A program made the translations under genes and the position numbers. From the NCBI RefSeq assembly GCF_040115645.1, contig NC_089574.1:1798001-1862000 (forward strand): DNA of 64,000 nucleotides. The letters run 5' to 3'. Below the pieces are notes generated by a model, which did not search any database, was not told the DNA's origin, and worked only from the letters and a program-made list of their open reading frames with translations. This document shows positions 35,800 through 50,600 of the stretch, in pieces. The stretch is from Euwallacea fornicatus. Lineage: Eukaryota; Arthropoda; Insecta; Coleoptera; Curculionidae. Position 1 is the first letter of the stretch. Every line of letters starts with the position of its first letter.

Positions 35800-38700
35800 G
35801 TGTATCGTAGTGTGAGGTTTTCTTTAATGACTACCTGTTACTCATACTCTTTTCCGCTCGCTCGGTCCGAAACTAAATGAGGCCAAGTAAAGGAAATAAA
35901 AATGTGTACAGTGCGTTACTCAATTAACTACTTTATCATTATTATTATGAACAGGTAGATCTAAGCATTAACAATTTGATATTTCAATAGGTTGTTTTCC
36001 CGCCGGCAAAAGAACAATAGCAAAATCTACTGAAACGACGCGTTTTCATTGGTCCCATGATTACGTCATGGTTTAACTCATCCGCACATTACGTCATCGT
36101 TTAGGTTCATCTAAATGTTTTGTAGATATGTACCGAGTGATGCCGGATCCAGACCACCTTCGATTTCCATATAATCAATATAAGCCACGTGAAAGTTTTG
36201 CGTCTTTAAATAAACATTTTTGACCGTTGTCGCATGGACGATAAGTCGTTCTTTACGTCCTCTTTCTACATCTTGTCGGTCTTTGGTCAGTATCTTATTT
36301 TCTTCCAAATGATAATTGGTGAATTTTATTGGCAATAATAGATGGAATGATTCTGACTGGTGTTGGTAGCCAGGCGATGGGTTTATAATCTAAAGGATTT
36401 CAAGTATTTCCATTCTTCGGTTTAAACGTGCGTCTCTCCATGATAATTGCTGGTAGTAGATTCGGACGCTGAAGTGTTTCGTTTAATCGGCAGATTAGGC
36501 ACTAATGGGGAGCTGCAATCTGTTTATACCGAAAGCAGTCACGTAACCTCTTGACCCTCGTTGCTCATTCAAATTCGCACTCGGACCAAATTTATTTTAC
36601 GGGAAGTCAGATGTTCATAAAATTTAAATTTCCCCTGATATCATTCATCATTGCGAGCGTAAAAATACAAACGGTTTGCTGCCCTTCTCTCCCCTGACGG
36701 AGTTGTGTAGAGATATGTGGTTGAACTCTAGAGACATATACAACCGAGTGGTGTGGAGTGGTTTTCAAGATATTAACGGAAAACCGAATTTTACGAAAAA
36801 AATATGTATCAAGTCAAATATTGATGATTTATTCAACTCTCTTAGCGCGTCGGCTACCACTTCATGAAAATGATCAAAAAAGAATGATATTCTCATGGAA
36901 GTTCCCATGTTCGCGAAAACTGATTTTCCACAAATGCGTCACGTGGCACTCAGCGTGGTTCAACAATGCGTTTTTAAATCCAACTGTCTTATGGGATCGC
37001 GGGTGGAAAGGGGGGTGTTGAGTGGGGTAATTCAGATGCAGTTTTAGTGTGTTTCTACGTTCCCAAGAATGACATGTCACAAATATTTTTCTTGCGCAGA
37101 GTCCACTTTAACGTTTTAGTTCGTTCGAATGAGAAACTCAAGGCAAAAAGGGATTCAGGACGCAGATAAGTACAGGGGGGGCGCAGAGAACACATACACT
37201 AAAATTCCGTTTTTCGTTAATGTCTCGGAAGCCACTATGAAAAAACTCATAAGAACTAAAGTTGCAGTCAGGGAAGTTTCCTACAAAAAAGTTTGACGAG
37301 CTTCTTTCATACGAGCGATAGTGCCAGCTACATATGCTTCTCAAGGTCCAACACGAATCCTTCCATGAGTGTAAAGTGGGAAAAAGTGCGGTAAAAAGTT
37401 TGTCTATTTACCCTTCCAATAAAGAGCCGAATTTAAATTTTTCGAATATATGATTTCCCGTAGAGTGATGTTGACCTGTGAAGTGATTTTGCACCGTGAT
37501 AGGTTCGCAGCTCTAGATTTCAGCTCCGATCCGCGTAGAATTCGCGCCAGTTTTTGGATCGGCTCTTTACGATGATAGAAGAACTTGACCTGGTGGTTCC
37601 TCATGAAACTGTATCTCTCTCTATTTTTGAGCGTGCCCCCCTCTCTCGTTTGATTCCTCATTAATGAGGATCATGGAGTAATGATAGAGAGTCCGATATC
37701 CTCCCTGGCAACCTCCCGCGAATGTACCGCTCCCAACTGGGGGCGACTCTGCCGCATGGGAAAGTCACACCTTCAAGCAGTTCATAAAACCACACTGCCA
37801 CTTACATTATAATTATTCCTTGTTGTTTTCATTAATTTTATTATTATCATCATCATTATTGTTGTTGTTGTTATTTTTAATTGTTGTTATTATTGTTGTC
37901 TGTTGGTGCGCGTTCTGTAAGTGCGGGATTAAGTAGCTACGGCTTAAAGGCAATCACTTCCAATATGCAATCAATTGGTTGAAATATATTAATGAAAATC
38001 AATGCATAATGCCTGTGTAACCGTAAATTGGAGTGCTGCGAAACAACCGCACGTACAAATAGTATGCTATTGCCGGTCAAATTATATAGACTATGAAGAA
38101 AGTTACCTATTCATACAGGTACAAGACACAAATGACCGTAATTTTGAAAAAGGACTCAATCCTTTATATACAAAAGCTATACAGCTAAACCAAAATTACT
38201 TAATGGAAGTATGTAATACTTTTACTTTCCTAAACCATTTGCAACTGCATGCACACAAGACGGAAGTATGGGCCGTTAGTGTTCTATAGCGACTTCCTAT
38301 AATATAAATATTATATTAATTTATGGCAACTAGTATAATTGTGCCGGAACAGTATAAAAACGTTGCAAACTGTACTTTACGAACATTACAGGAAACGAGC
38401 TAGGTTGTAAGGTCAAGAAAGGAAAACAATGTTATATGCTACGAATGAAAAATTTATATTTGCTTTTGGAACAGATTGTTTATAGATGAATCGTTCGGGG
38501 TTTGCAAAGAAACGTTCTGTTTGATTGAGGAATTATGCAATGCACGTCGCAATGGGGCTTATGTAACCATTTCATTACGCTTAGAAGATGAATATCGGGA
38601 AACATGACTGGAGACAGGTACCTAACAACAAAGATAATAAAAAATTACGACGACGGTTCCTAACCTAACGAACCCACGAACGTTGCAGCGTAATAAGAAG

Positions 38701-41700
38701 TTGGACGTAGAGATGCGAAGATTAAAAAATATCTATGAGGAAATGGAGATGGCGAAACATGAGCTAATTAATTTAATTGGATTAATTACGTCAAAAGTTT
38801 CCCGAGTTGCTGCGAAGCAGAAAAATCTCCAAATTTTCCCGAAAAATTTTACCCTTTTGTGCAAGGTGCGCCTGAACGGAGTTCCATAAATTCAGTCACG
38901 TGCTCCAGGTCCCAAAATATGACGCAAACTTCGTATGAATGAACCCCGAACGGCGCTTCGTTTTCGATATACAGGGTGTCGAAGATTGGTGCCTGGGGAT
39001 GACTTCTTGTTAGCATTATCGAAAAGCTGCAGGATAAATTGATGACGTTGTTATTAGACTTTATTACAGCTTTTTGCGCTCTCTCTGTGTCTCTGCAACC
39101 GAAGCTGCCACGTTTTTGCAGAGGCGAGTAATAATGGGGGAAAGTGGTTAAAAAGTATACAAACCTCGTTTTACTTAACTTTATGAACGATTTTAAAGGA
39201 AAAATAGTAAATTTTTAAGTATTTACATGAAAAAGTTTATCCGATTTAAAGTTGAAATCTCCAACGGTTTTCAAGAAAATTGAAATTTAACAAATTAGTG
39301 GATCCTATGTTTTGTTAAATAAATATCAGATTTAAAACCCAATTGACCTCGAATTGAAACAAAACAACATTTTTGACCTTTCCGTGCATGTCAGGATTTA
39401 TTACAATCAATTAGAGTATTAATGCAATCCGGTGATTTTTTGTTGTCACCAGAACGGTGTTTGAGTACAATTATTATTAAAGAAAACGGATCCAAAAGAG
39501 TTTAAAATCTCATGTTTATCTAATAAAATATTCCGGGTGATTTCAGCTAAGTGGCGCAAGTAAACATCTTCAAATCGAGAAGATTTACAAGAAAAATGTT
39601 CAAATAATTTATTTTTTTCATTTTTGAGCGCTCAACTTTCACGCTTTCATTTTTTTTCAAGGTCAGTTTCACCTGTTTCACGGGATCAACTTTATTTTTT
39701 CTAGACTGAACGCCCAAGTTTTTTTAGAAATTCGAATTTTTTGTGGACAGTGAAAATGTTTTTGTTCGAAACAAAACTTTTGCTTGAAAAGTGATAAAAC
39801 TCATAATAATATCAGATGCAAAAAAACTCTTATCTCGGCAGTGCTACAGGTAGGTGTATCCACCGTTCTTTTAAATCTCAATTTTCTCGAAAACTCTTAT
39901 AAATCTCGATTTTTAACAGCAGTCCCAGTTTTTCGACAAAACTGCAAAATTTTGCATTTTTCCTATAAAATCGTCTTTAAAAATAAACACAAAAGTTTAT
40001 GTACTTTTAAAACACTGTCCTTTTGTATTGCCGGCACGTGGAAAAATGGAGCAATTTCTTTATTAAGATTCAGAAAGAGCTCAAAAATTATAATAAAGCA
40101 CAAAATTACATTAAAATATCTCAAAAAATTTCGAAAATATTAATTTAAAAAACCATCCTCCGAAGCCAAATTTCACGCCCTCCATATCGAAAATGCAGCA
40201 CCTTTCAATGTATATTTATATGAAGTTTTCGTCATATTTTTGGAGCTCAAATACTTGGTTAAATTAATGGCAGTATGTTCGGAGACACCTTGTACGAATT
40301 TCTGTAAGTCTGCGATGGCTTGCAAAAGAGCCTCGCTCTATATTTCGCAGACTCACAACGTGCAGCACTCAAAACCTACATATATGTATAGAACCCAAAT
40401 AGGTGCTCAAAAAGATCATTAAAAAAAAAAATTCTATTCAAGGGCACATTCACACTCTTTCTCGAGTAAATGTTGAAAGCACAGTTAACAGCATCTATCT
40501 TTCTTTTAAAGCACGAAATTTGTTCAGCAGCGAAAGACACTCAGTAAATTATACCTTGACCAGGCGAAACTTAAACGCACTCTTGGATATTTCGTGTATT
40601 TTTCCAGCAATTTAAAAAAAAAAAAAAATTGTTTTCGGGAATTTATGGTCACGTGAACATATGAAGTGATCGATCCGTGACATTTGATGGTCATTTGTAC
40701 GTCAATGTCATGTCATTTCATCGTTCTACTGTCAAAAGGTAACGAAAAAATTACGTTTTTTAAGGTCACATTGCTATTAGAAAATGTACCGGAAAGGATT
40801 ATGTAGGTAATATGACAGGTGTCTTCTGTAGATTTACTGAAAAATGGCAAGATCCAGCTATTAGCAATTTTTTCATCCTCAATAGCAGTATGCAAAGTGA
40901 ATTATTCCTGCTTATATCATATGTTTACATTTAACCACTCGAACCCATAAATATCTCGAAAACAAATCCGACCGGTTGACAGAAAAATTGCGTAACCAAA
41001 TTGGAAGGCGCCAAGAAAGTACTTTCGTCTCGATCAAATCGTAATTAGGTATTGCACTTTAAGGTGAAGGTGCTTGCAGACATTCCAGCACAGAAAGTAC
41101 TGCCAAAGGGCATCTCAGAGCGCTCCCCTGGTATACATAATATGTGCCATGTCAATGTTGTTTTTGAACCAAATGATCAAGTTACATAATTGAAGTTTTA
41201 TGTCATTAATATTTGCTTATATTTGGCCTGATTGAATAGCAAAAATCGTGAGATAATTGCTATTTGTAATTCTACATCATATCAGACATTCGCCTCGATA
41301 TGATTTCGTTGGATTGACGATATGGGCTTTTTCACTCGTGTCTTTTCAAACTGCCGGTGTAACAGTGAAGAAAACGATTTTCTTAATTAATTTAAGAAAC
41401 AGTTATTTCAGCACAGCACAACACGAGAAATGTCACAAACCAATTTTTACGAGCTGAAAGTGTCGCTTTGCATTGGAGGATTTACCAACACATACCAAAT
41501 CGGGAGTACTCGGGGGCAGAACTGTTGGAATGTGTAATTTTAAATAGCACCGCAAACCCTTCAATTTTCCTTGGATCATAAGGAAAATCTATAATACTTT
41601 TTAATGTGCACATTTTCATTTCCAAGTTTCCAAAACGTGTCTGTTGAGGTCGATTAGTAAGAAAGGAATTGAGTTTGGACAAGTTAGAATTAGAAAAGGT

Positions 41701-42247
41701 CGGAGCTCGTTCGCCGACGTAAATGCGGGGAGCTAGTAGAACAGAATCAAATCTATTCGTTTTAATTTACCCCCTAGCCATTTGTGAAACAAAGAGCTTT
41801 CAAGCAAGAATCTCTTAAGCTCGAATTTACGAGCGTTAATTCTGAGCGACCACTCCTCACAAATCAATGGAGCAAATCATCGCAAAACCCTTCACTTTCG
41901 TTACTCACAATTACCAAATTCTTTTTACGAACATTCCGAAGTGCATCAGGTCCTCCAAACCAGCCTGAAACGACCTCGATAGAAAGCTTTTCACTGCAGC
42001 ACTCATTATTCCCTTGCGTAACACTACTTTGTTTTTGATGTTGAGCTCCTTATGTAACACGTTGAGACTGTTGAAGCGTGACCACCTTCCAGTGGTTTGT
42101 AGGTTATTTGTTTATGTGTGTAGTTACCGGCAGTAATTCATCTCTAATTAAAAAAAATCCGCTCAAACGTTCTGTTGCTCGATAATAGCTGATCAGGTGT
42201 CATTAATTCGACAACGCTGGTTTGTAAGACATGAAAGGTAAATTAAC
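35800..42247. other. Intergenic, nothing firmly recognised
   Basis: Contains a weak inverted repeat between about 36750-36810 and 37190-37240 (CGTAAAATTCGGTTTTCCGT against CTAAAATTCCGTTTTTCGT). Also present are an ATT/GTT/ATC microsatellite at 37841-37906 and an orphan ATACAGGGTGTCG terminus at about 38969. No gene. Confidence 0.4.
37841..37906. repeat. Compound ATT/ATC/GTT microsatellite
   Basis: Runs of ATT, ATC and GTT triplets with interruptions. Confidence 0.85.
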
Positions 42248-42560
42248 CTAGTGGTAGTACCAGGCCGCAATCCCCGTCATTTTCGGTTGGTACCGCGAAG
42301 GAAGTAGTGGATGGTTACTTGCGCCTACAGTCGTCTGTTCATGCTGTGTTGTCGATGGCACTGTCGATAGTACTGGCTCCGGAATCGAGTTTATTGGGTC
42401 ATCTACTGATCTCGGACAACTTGTGGTCCTTTGCTTGAAGGGAAAAGTTTGCGTAGTGAGTTAGTGTACGCGAAGAATCGTTGTTCTAGTGAATGGGAAA
42501 ACGTACCTTCTGCATCCTCCACTGTAAGCTTCCCAATTCGTAGCGCTTGGCGAAAGCTTC
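42248..42560 (-). CDS. Putative 3'-terminal exons of an unrecognised gene
   Basis: Exon 42248-42433 starts after a strong acceptor (TTTTCCCTTCAAG) and encodes 61 residues, QRTTSCPRSVDDPINS...TGIAAWYYH, then stop. The preceding piece 42507-42560 ends at a strong donor (CAGAAG|GTACGT). It joins in phase 0, reading EAFAKRYELGSLQWRMQK. The intron is 73 nt. The upstream acceptor (GTGATTAG at 42561) has a poor pyrimidine tract, so that border is uncertain, and further 5' exons were not found. Base composition is clearly richer in G and C than the surroundings. The tail looks like a Pro/Ser/Thr-rich cytoplasmic or secreted C-terminus. The family is not recognised. Confidence 0.4.
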
Positions 42561-44684
42561 CTAATCACAGCGTTCTTCTGCACCGCATATTTATGAGGAC
42601 TTAAAGCTCATAAAATTTCAATGTGGTGTAGTGAAAAATTTAGCATGTAAATAAATTGTTTAATAATTGGTCCAAGAAATCGAGTGATTTGGAGAAGCTT
42701 GACGCATTGAGCAGCAACGAATGAACAAATTTATGTTAATAACAATTAACTCAACAATGCAGAATTTGGCATTCCTGTCCTTGACCTTATGATTTATATA
42801 ACAGTATAAATATCAGTCTCAAATAAGCCAAGTAAATTACACATTCATGAATATGCAGAGTATTTTTTCCTTTAAAGACATTTTAGTTATTATTATGGAA
42901 CAGAATTCCCCGGCTTTTTGCTATGGTAGAGACTGATAAGATATCAAAGCCAATTCCGGCAATTCCTTTATAGCAAGTGATGTGTTTATACTTTCACGTT
43001 TAGACCAGATCCTATGCATATTTGTCTTATTTTTATCATTTTTTTTTTGGCTACTGAACTGGTTATAACCCTCCTCCAACATTTTTTTTGCAATTTCAAA
43101 ATGTCGGATAAATGCAAAAGGATGTCGAAGCGAAGAAAGCAAAGTCTGTCCATGATGCTTTTGGATCAACCGCATCCACGCAGTTTCGACATACTTCCAC
43201 AGGTTTGGCGACCGACATCACCAATCATTTTTCCCTTGACTTTGTAGGAAAGCTGTTTTTCATCATTTTAAATATATTTTGAGTAGATTGCTTCCCGATG
43301 AACCTCCAATTAACGCAACGGCAATTTTACCACAAACGAACTTCCATGGACACAGCGAAAATGGAACATTGGCCCGACTCTCCATATATGTAGAAACCGA
43401 AGCTTGATGTTAAGTTTATCAGCAGAGAATAATTCGGGCCTAATACTACTCCCATACAATTTTGGAAATTTTCAGTTTATCCGACGTTTTTCGAACCTCA
43501 AAACCGTAGCTCATTGTTTTGGATATCCTAAATTTGATCCATTTGCTGTGCTCACAGTTATTGTAGAATGAGCCACCAAGTTAGAAAATAGGTCAGGAAG
43601 CTATTATGTTATTTCGCAGGTAGAAGGGTCCGTTAGAGCAAAATAATAGAGATGGAAAAACGGTTTTTCTTGACGAACGAGAGGAGTTTTGCGCAAAATG
43701 TACTTTTCCGCATTATTGCGGGAAGATCAGGCGGTTTTTCCCCAAGAGTAATATTAACAGACAGTTTCCGGCACGGATTACCAGACACTCAGACATGTGT
43801 TCATCAAATGGAATATCTAAAGTCACGGCGTTCTTGTAGAAAAAAAGTTTGCAATTCTTGCGCAGCTGCGGCCTTGACTGTTTGCAAAAGTCCGCTTCGG
43901 GTCGCTCGTCCAATGGCAGTCACGTGCGAGAAACTAGTCCTTTCCGCACTTGTTAGGAAAATGACCATTTGCCGAATCTTCACGTCAATTTTTCGATGGT
44001 GTCCAGCACCATCTGCCGTGCATAAAAAAATCGAAAAAACAAGCACTTTCTGGCTCATCACGAAAATATAAATGTCCGATTTTGTCTCTATGTTTCTTTG
44101 GGCCACTATGATTTTTTATGCGATAACTCATGAGAAACTGCCTCTAGCCCAACGTCCCGTGTATTTCTGATGCAAAGCTATGCGATTTCTTTGTTATACT
44201 CTCTAAGTCTTTATAATTAAAAGGTAAAAACGAAGATAAAATCCCAGCAATGCTCATGTGCTGCAACCACAAGGATGGTCACCAATACCATCTACTTTTG
44301 GAGCAAATAACCCATTAGTAATCCTCATATCATTCAACTCGAGTCCGATTAGGCAACTCGTAATAATAAATGAGCAGTAGGAGGTTTTAATCATGAAAGT
44401 GTGAATGGAATTCTAAATCATTCTAACCGCATATTTCCTTCGTTACAGGTGTAGTTCTTCAGTAGGCGCGTGACACAATAAGTTTCCAGATATCATCGGA
44501 ACATCGCCAAGTGAATTTTAGTGGTGATAAGTGAAATCATTCCGTGGACATGGTCAAATAGAATTATCGTAATCCGAAGGCATTAGTGCAGTGGAAACTT
44601 TAAGCGGTTCTTAGAGGAAAGGACTGGGACTGACCAGCCTCAGTCCACCGAGTCTTATGATTTCTGGAATTTTGAGGACGGATA
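42561..44684. other. Intergenic / 5' flank of the lipase gene
   Basis: No supported gene. TTTCCTTCGTTACAG at 44435-44449 looks like an acceptor and may begin a 5' untranslated part of the lipase first coding exon, with the promoter further upstream. Confidence 0.4.
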
Positions 44685-47600
44685 ATGGTTGTGTCATATG
44701 TGCAACTTTTCAGTGTAGTTTACCTGGTCACTGAACTCTGTTTTGCCGGGATCCTTGACGTGAACTGGTCCAGATCGGACAAAATCGGCATCGAAGTCAA
44801 TTTAAATTTGCCGTGGCTGCCATGTAAGCCTTCAAAGTAACGTTGAAAAAAACAAGCATTCTTCTTGCGTTTTTAGTTGAAAACGAGACCCGATGCTACG
44901 ATGAACTGGGTTGTCTCAACATTACCAGGAGTTGGTATCACTTGATTCACCGCCCCTTCAACGTCTTCCCCTTGCCAAGATCTGTGATAAATACTAGGTT
45001 TATATTGTATACCAGACTGAACCCTACTGAGGTGAGAATACTTCGTTATTAACCGATTTATTCTTCGTTTAGATTCTTTTAATGCAAAGTTATTAGCAGT
45101 ACTCCTTCAACGAAGGGAGGAGTACCCGCTAGTCTCCAATGCCCTGAGTAACATCTGGAGCGAGTTTAAGCTTCTGAGGAATGCGTTCTTATTGTGTGGT
45201 TGTCTAGTGGAGAATATATGCTTAATAGAAGCGATTAAAATGAAAACTTCGCTTAAAGTAAATGTAAATAGATGATAATACGTGTTAAAAAGAGAGCTTA
45301 AGATGTCGCTTGGGTCATTTCGTGTCGCCGAATATTCGTATGATCATTTGCTGTTTCCAGGGTCAACTACTAAAAGCCAAAAATGACTCCATCGAAAAAT
45401 CCAACTTGGACCCTGAGAAAAAAATCAAATTCATCGTTCATGGATTTATAGACACTCCGCTTTCTAACTGGGTAAGTCAACTGCATTCTTTATGTTCGTT
45501 GTGAAAAGATAATTATTATTTTGCAATGAAATCATCATGTATACAAACGCACACAACATGGTTTCACATTTTTCCTCACATTCGCTAAATTTTATGACTA
45601 TCAACATAAAAGTGTCATAAACACATACACAACTGCCGCTTCCACAGCCATAGGGCAAACACATTATTTAAATTTTACAAATCCTACGATCATTATCAGG
45701 TGAAAGAAAAAGTAAACTTTCCCTGTGTGGCAAAACCGTTTATTGCCGGATAGGTCCGGCAATGAACTTGGAGAACTCGCGGTAATGTGAAAATTTTAAA
45801 TAATTAGGGATTAACTGCTCTTTAGTGTTTACCTCATGCCTTCCAACGAGAACCGGTTTAAGTAATACGTTGAACAAAGTCAAACATACTGATATTCGAG
45901 CTTGTGTACAACAGAGCTACGTCGCTCAGCGAGTGACCAGACCTCGTCACTCAACAACTGTGGGTTGTTGGTATTCCAGAAAAGATACAGGAAAGTGTAT
46001 CTCCTCGGGAATTCTTGCCTGTAGCGAGTGGCTCCAAACTAACCTCCCCCCCTCCCGACAAAAAAAATATAAATAAATAAATGAAAATAAACAAAGACTG
46101 TTTACGAGCACAAAATTGAAAACAAACCAATTTCCTATCAACAAACAAGTTTTTTCATTCTGTGTGTACTACTTAACTGATTTTGTATTGTGTTTTTTAG
46201 CAAATTTATCTTGTTTTTCTATTTTTTTCAAAAACTAACCGATCGATTTCTACTCGCAATACATGTGCTTTTGAAAGAGCTTTGCTTTGAGGCGTCAAAA
46301 GCTCCACGTTCAAATTTGAAAAAATCGACCGTTTTGTTAATAACAATTTGTTAAATAATTAACGGGGGAGGAGGGGGTAGGATCGGTCACTTTGAACCCC
46401 AATTAAACGGTGGCGCTTCCGGTAGTAACTATCGACTGTGTTGTTTCGAGTGTAACGCCCGAATTTTTAACAATTTTCAGATTTCTCATCAAATTTTAAC
46501 AGTGATGTAACTGATGTAAAGCGTTTTATGTCTTAAACTTGCAGTTTCCCAGTTGCACCGGAAAATTTTCAATTTATGGCAGCTGCAAGGTACCCCCAGC
46601 CGCTGCGAATTTTGGAGTTGCCGTTCTCAGACCCAAGGGGGCCTAATAAGCCACATTTTGACGTCTTCCAATTTCGCAAAAAGCCATCCACCACCTGCAT
46701 TCTACCAAAATTTCGTGATTTCGAATCTCAACGACTTGCTCGTTCCAAATGGGGCGCCCCGTAGTTTTAATTCTAGAATTTAATTCTGTATCAAATACTA
46801 CTGGGCTTCCCTACGCCGATTCTGGACAGGCTGGATCAGTGCACAGTACCAATTTCCCGGTATATAAATATGCCGGTGTAGCTCGGAAATGGCAAATTTG
46901 AGACATAAAGTATTTTACACAAACTGGCCTTGAATGAGAAATCTGGAAGAATTAAGAAATTAGGGGGTTCCATGGAAAATGGCGAAGTTTGTAGCTACTT
47001 TCGGTGTGACGGGAAGGGCCGTCATTTACTTGGGTTCAAAGCCGATTCTAACTTGAAACCAATACACTCATTGGACCACAATATTGTTAAGTAAAAAATG
47101 TTTTAATGAACGGGCTGCGTGGCTCACCCTGTATACGACTATATTCGCCACGTCCTGTCTGCTGAAATACCATTACGCCTGAATCGCATTCCTACGTAAC
47201 AAATCACGTAATAGAAACTCGGACCGCTGTGTAGGGGCCGAAACAATTATTTTGTATTTTTTATTTTTAATTAGGCCCCATCAGCCATAAACCGTAGCCT
47301 ACGACTATGCTCATGAACGTTTTAATTAGGTTTAAAGCTTCCTATATTCCAAAGCGTGAGGCTAGCAATGTGAGGTAGGCTGTTAGGTCGTGGAACAAAA
47401 CCGATAATTTAGTGAGACTGTTCTATGGTATTACGTAAGTGCATTCCGGAGGATAAAATTTTTCAAATTGCCCCCTTGGTATCAATTATGGAACAGTTTC
47501 GCCCAAATGCCGGCTTAACAAGTTCTGCTTCAACTCAATTGGGTCTACCATCCACGTGCTACTACATAGTTTGGAATAAAGGAAGCGTTTCATTCTCATG

Positions 47601-50600
47601 TTCGTCATGTTCTTTGATGTACTGTAAATTAAATCGGCATTCCAATAGAGCCGATTCATTGGGCAAACATGCATTTAATTCGACGCACAGTAGAACATGC
47701 CAACTGGGCCGACCGATCCCAGTCGATTGTACAGGGTATCCAAACGAAAAGTCCCACCCCCCTTTAAATTTTTAATCTATTAAAATGGATTTTTTTTTCA
47801 ACAAAAAGGCTTCAAAGTCCATTTAGATTGCCACGATTGTCAGCAGCCTTACACAGGGTGTTTAATAAACATGTGCCAACCCAATATACAACAATTAAGC
47901 ATGACTTTTTTTACATGTTTAAATTCTGCGTTTTATTGCCAATTCAACGATACATGTCTGTTGGTCATATTTCAAACCTTTTAATTATAATGAAAAGAAG
48001 AATGTCAAGTATAATAAATCATATCAGTCGAAGTGATATGATGACGAAATGCCCGGGAAATTTGGAAAAAAGATATCGATCATGTGTTGGACATGGTGGA
48101 AGAAACTTTGAACAGTAAAATAATAACAAAAAAAAAGGAATAAGTTTATTCCGTCTCATTGTCATTGCATTCAGTTTCATTTAATTTCAGCTTTAATTAT
48201 TAATATTCCTTAAACTCCTGATGAGCTGAAAACCAAATATTGGGTTTAGAAGATAAGAAAAATAAAAAATACCTTTAGAAGCATTTTTCTCCTACTTCAA
48301 GTAAATTGACAAAATTCGGCATCTTTCTTCTTCAGTACATACCATTTCTCATAAAAAAATGTTAATTATAAACGCAATAAACTATTGAATGAGACAAACC
48401 ATAACAATGGCAATAACAAAAACAAAACTCGCAGGGAGTTAGATCTGCAGATCTAGGTGGCCATTGCAGAGGGGTTGACATTATCAACAATTTTTTTTTT
48501 CGCCTAATGGAGGCTCCAAATCGAAATTCAATAAGAGATTAAAAAAAAAGTTGCGTAACTGACCGGGAATTTCATTAAAAAAAACCAACCGTCTGCACGA
48601 ACGAATAAAAAAGTTCTGGCGTTTTTAACAGTCGACCTTGTAGCAATCGACCACTACCCCTGGTGATTTTACCATAATAAGCCCCGTCGAATGTGCCCCG
48701 AGAAGCAGAAAGATTATACACCAAATTTCGCAGCAATCCATTAAGCCATTTCCAAATTATGTGCAAAACTTTAAAAAAAAATGAGACTAAGAGCTTCTTT
48801 CTCCAGGAGACAAGTTCGTATATAAGTATATCGCCGTGAATCGATATATTTTTGACCAAGGAATATGTGGTTAAGTGTTCACCCCTTTATTCTGGGACAC
48901 CCTGTATATATATATATATTATTGAATTCGTAATGAAACGCAGAATTTAAATATGTAAAAAAAGTAACGTTTAATCGTTCAAAAAATGAAAAATTTGGTT
49001 GGCACACGTTTATTAAACACTTTGTATAAAACTGCTGACTATATTGAAAAACTACACGAACTTTCAAGCACCTTTTGTTAGGTTTTTTTTTCTATTTCAA
49101 TGCATTAAAAAATTAGAGAGGGGTTGGGACTTTACATTTTGGTACAGAGCTTTTATTTCCCTCACTCAATGCAAACTCTATCCACATTCTTCAACGACAC
49201 ATTTTTTTACTTAATTTAAGACGTAGGTGTACATGACTGATTTTATTTATATTTTATGCCAATTCCCACACCGGATGATGACCGAAATATGAAAATTTTC
49301 GAAAATTTTCATGAGACATACTATAAAAACTGTTTTTTACAAACGCGGGAAGGTCATCAAGTTCAATCCGGCCAAAACGGTAAATCAAAGTGCTACTGCT
49401 GACTGAACTTTCTATAATAAATTTATTGTCGCTGGTTCAGGTTAGTACAGGTCAGTTTGTTCTCCCTAGGTTTTATATTTGTACGATGAGCTTTGTATCG
49501 TTCAATTTCAATTATTGTTGCTGGGTTTGCTTTGTTTATTCATTTGTTGTGATTTAGGACAAGAAAGTTTGATGCGATTTAAAATTTTCTCCAAATTTAG
49601 ATGTAAATTTTACATAAAAATGAAAGCAGTCAATTTATTTGTGATTTTATCTTCCTTTTAAGGTGAAAGATATGAGAGACGAACTTCTGAAAGCAGAGGA
49701 CGTCAATGTGATTGTTGTAGACTGGGCAGGAGGAAGTCTTCCTCTCTATACTCAGGCTACTGCGAATACTAGACTCGTCGGTTTAGAGATAGCTTACCTT
49801 ATTAATTATTTAATGGTAAGTAAACAAGTTCGCTGCCATGTTATTCTCTGATTTCTTGCGTTAATAAGACATGGGTAATCTAAAATTTGATTTCTCTATA
49901 GCAATGCCAAAAACCGAAAAGAGGCAACTTTTGCGAACTCAGAAGTAGCTGGGTTTAGAAACGAAATAATGCTAAGAAAAGTTGCAGATTTTCGAATTTT
50001 GAACACGATGCCGTCGAAAAAATTACGAACTGAAACAAGCAAATTATTGAAGTTTGAAGTTATGCAACTTCGCAGATGCATTTCCGTGGTTGTGAAGGAC
50101 CTTTTTTTTAATTTAAAACACAGCAAAAAGTACCTTATTAGGTCTTCTTTGAGTCCTAGAAAATTGATTCCGAAATTAGATTTAATTTAAAATAACGAAG
50201 TTATACAGGGTGTTTGAAAAATGTGCGGCAATGTTTAGGGGGGTGATTTCTCAGATCATTTTACGAAAAAAAGTTCTTATAAATATAGGGCCAGAAATGC
50301 ATTGTTTCCAAAATACAAAGTGTTACATTTTCTTTCAAATAACGGTTTTTGAAAAATAATTCAAATATCTTTTGAACCATTTTCTAGAAATTTGGTTTTT
50401 TATAGAAATAAAGGGCTGATTTGGCTCTAACTAGATTAGAATTACTAAGTCCAATGGCGGCAGAGAGGGACACCTTACCCAAATTTATCGATAAAATAAT
50501 GTGCCCCTCTGATTTTAATTAAATTTAGATATTTTTTTTGAGATGAAGCAACTAAAAATGCAATTTTCGTCACATCTTTCTTTGTTTACGAGATAAAGAA

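Noticed and set aside
43652..44106. Overlapping frames of 139 and 100 codons on opposite strands
   Set aside because: The frames mirror each other, lack recognisable motifs and splice context, and the sequence looks repetitive.
47425..47775. 116-codon plus-strand frame in lipase intron 3
   Set aside because: It overlaps the left end of a foldback element, has no known motif and lies inside an intron of a well-supported gene.
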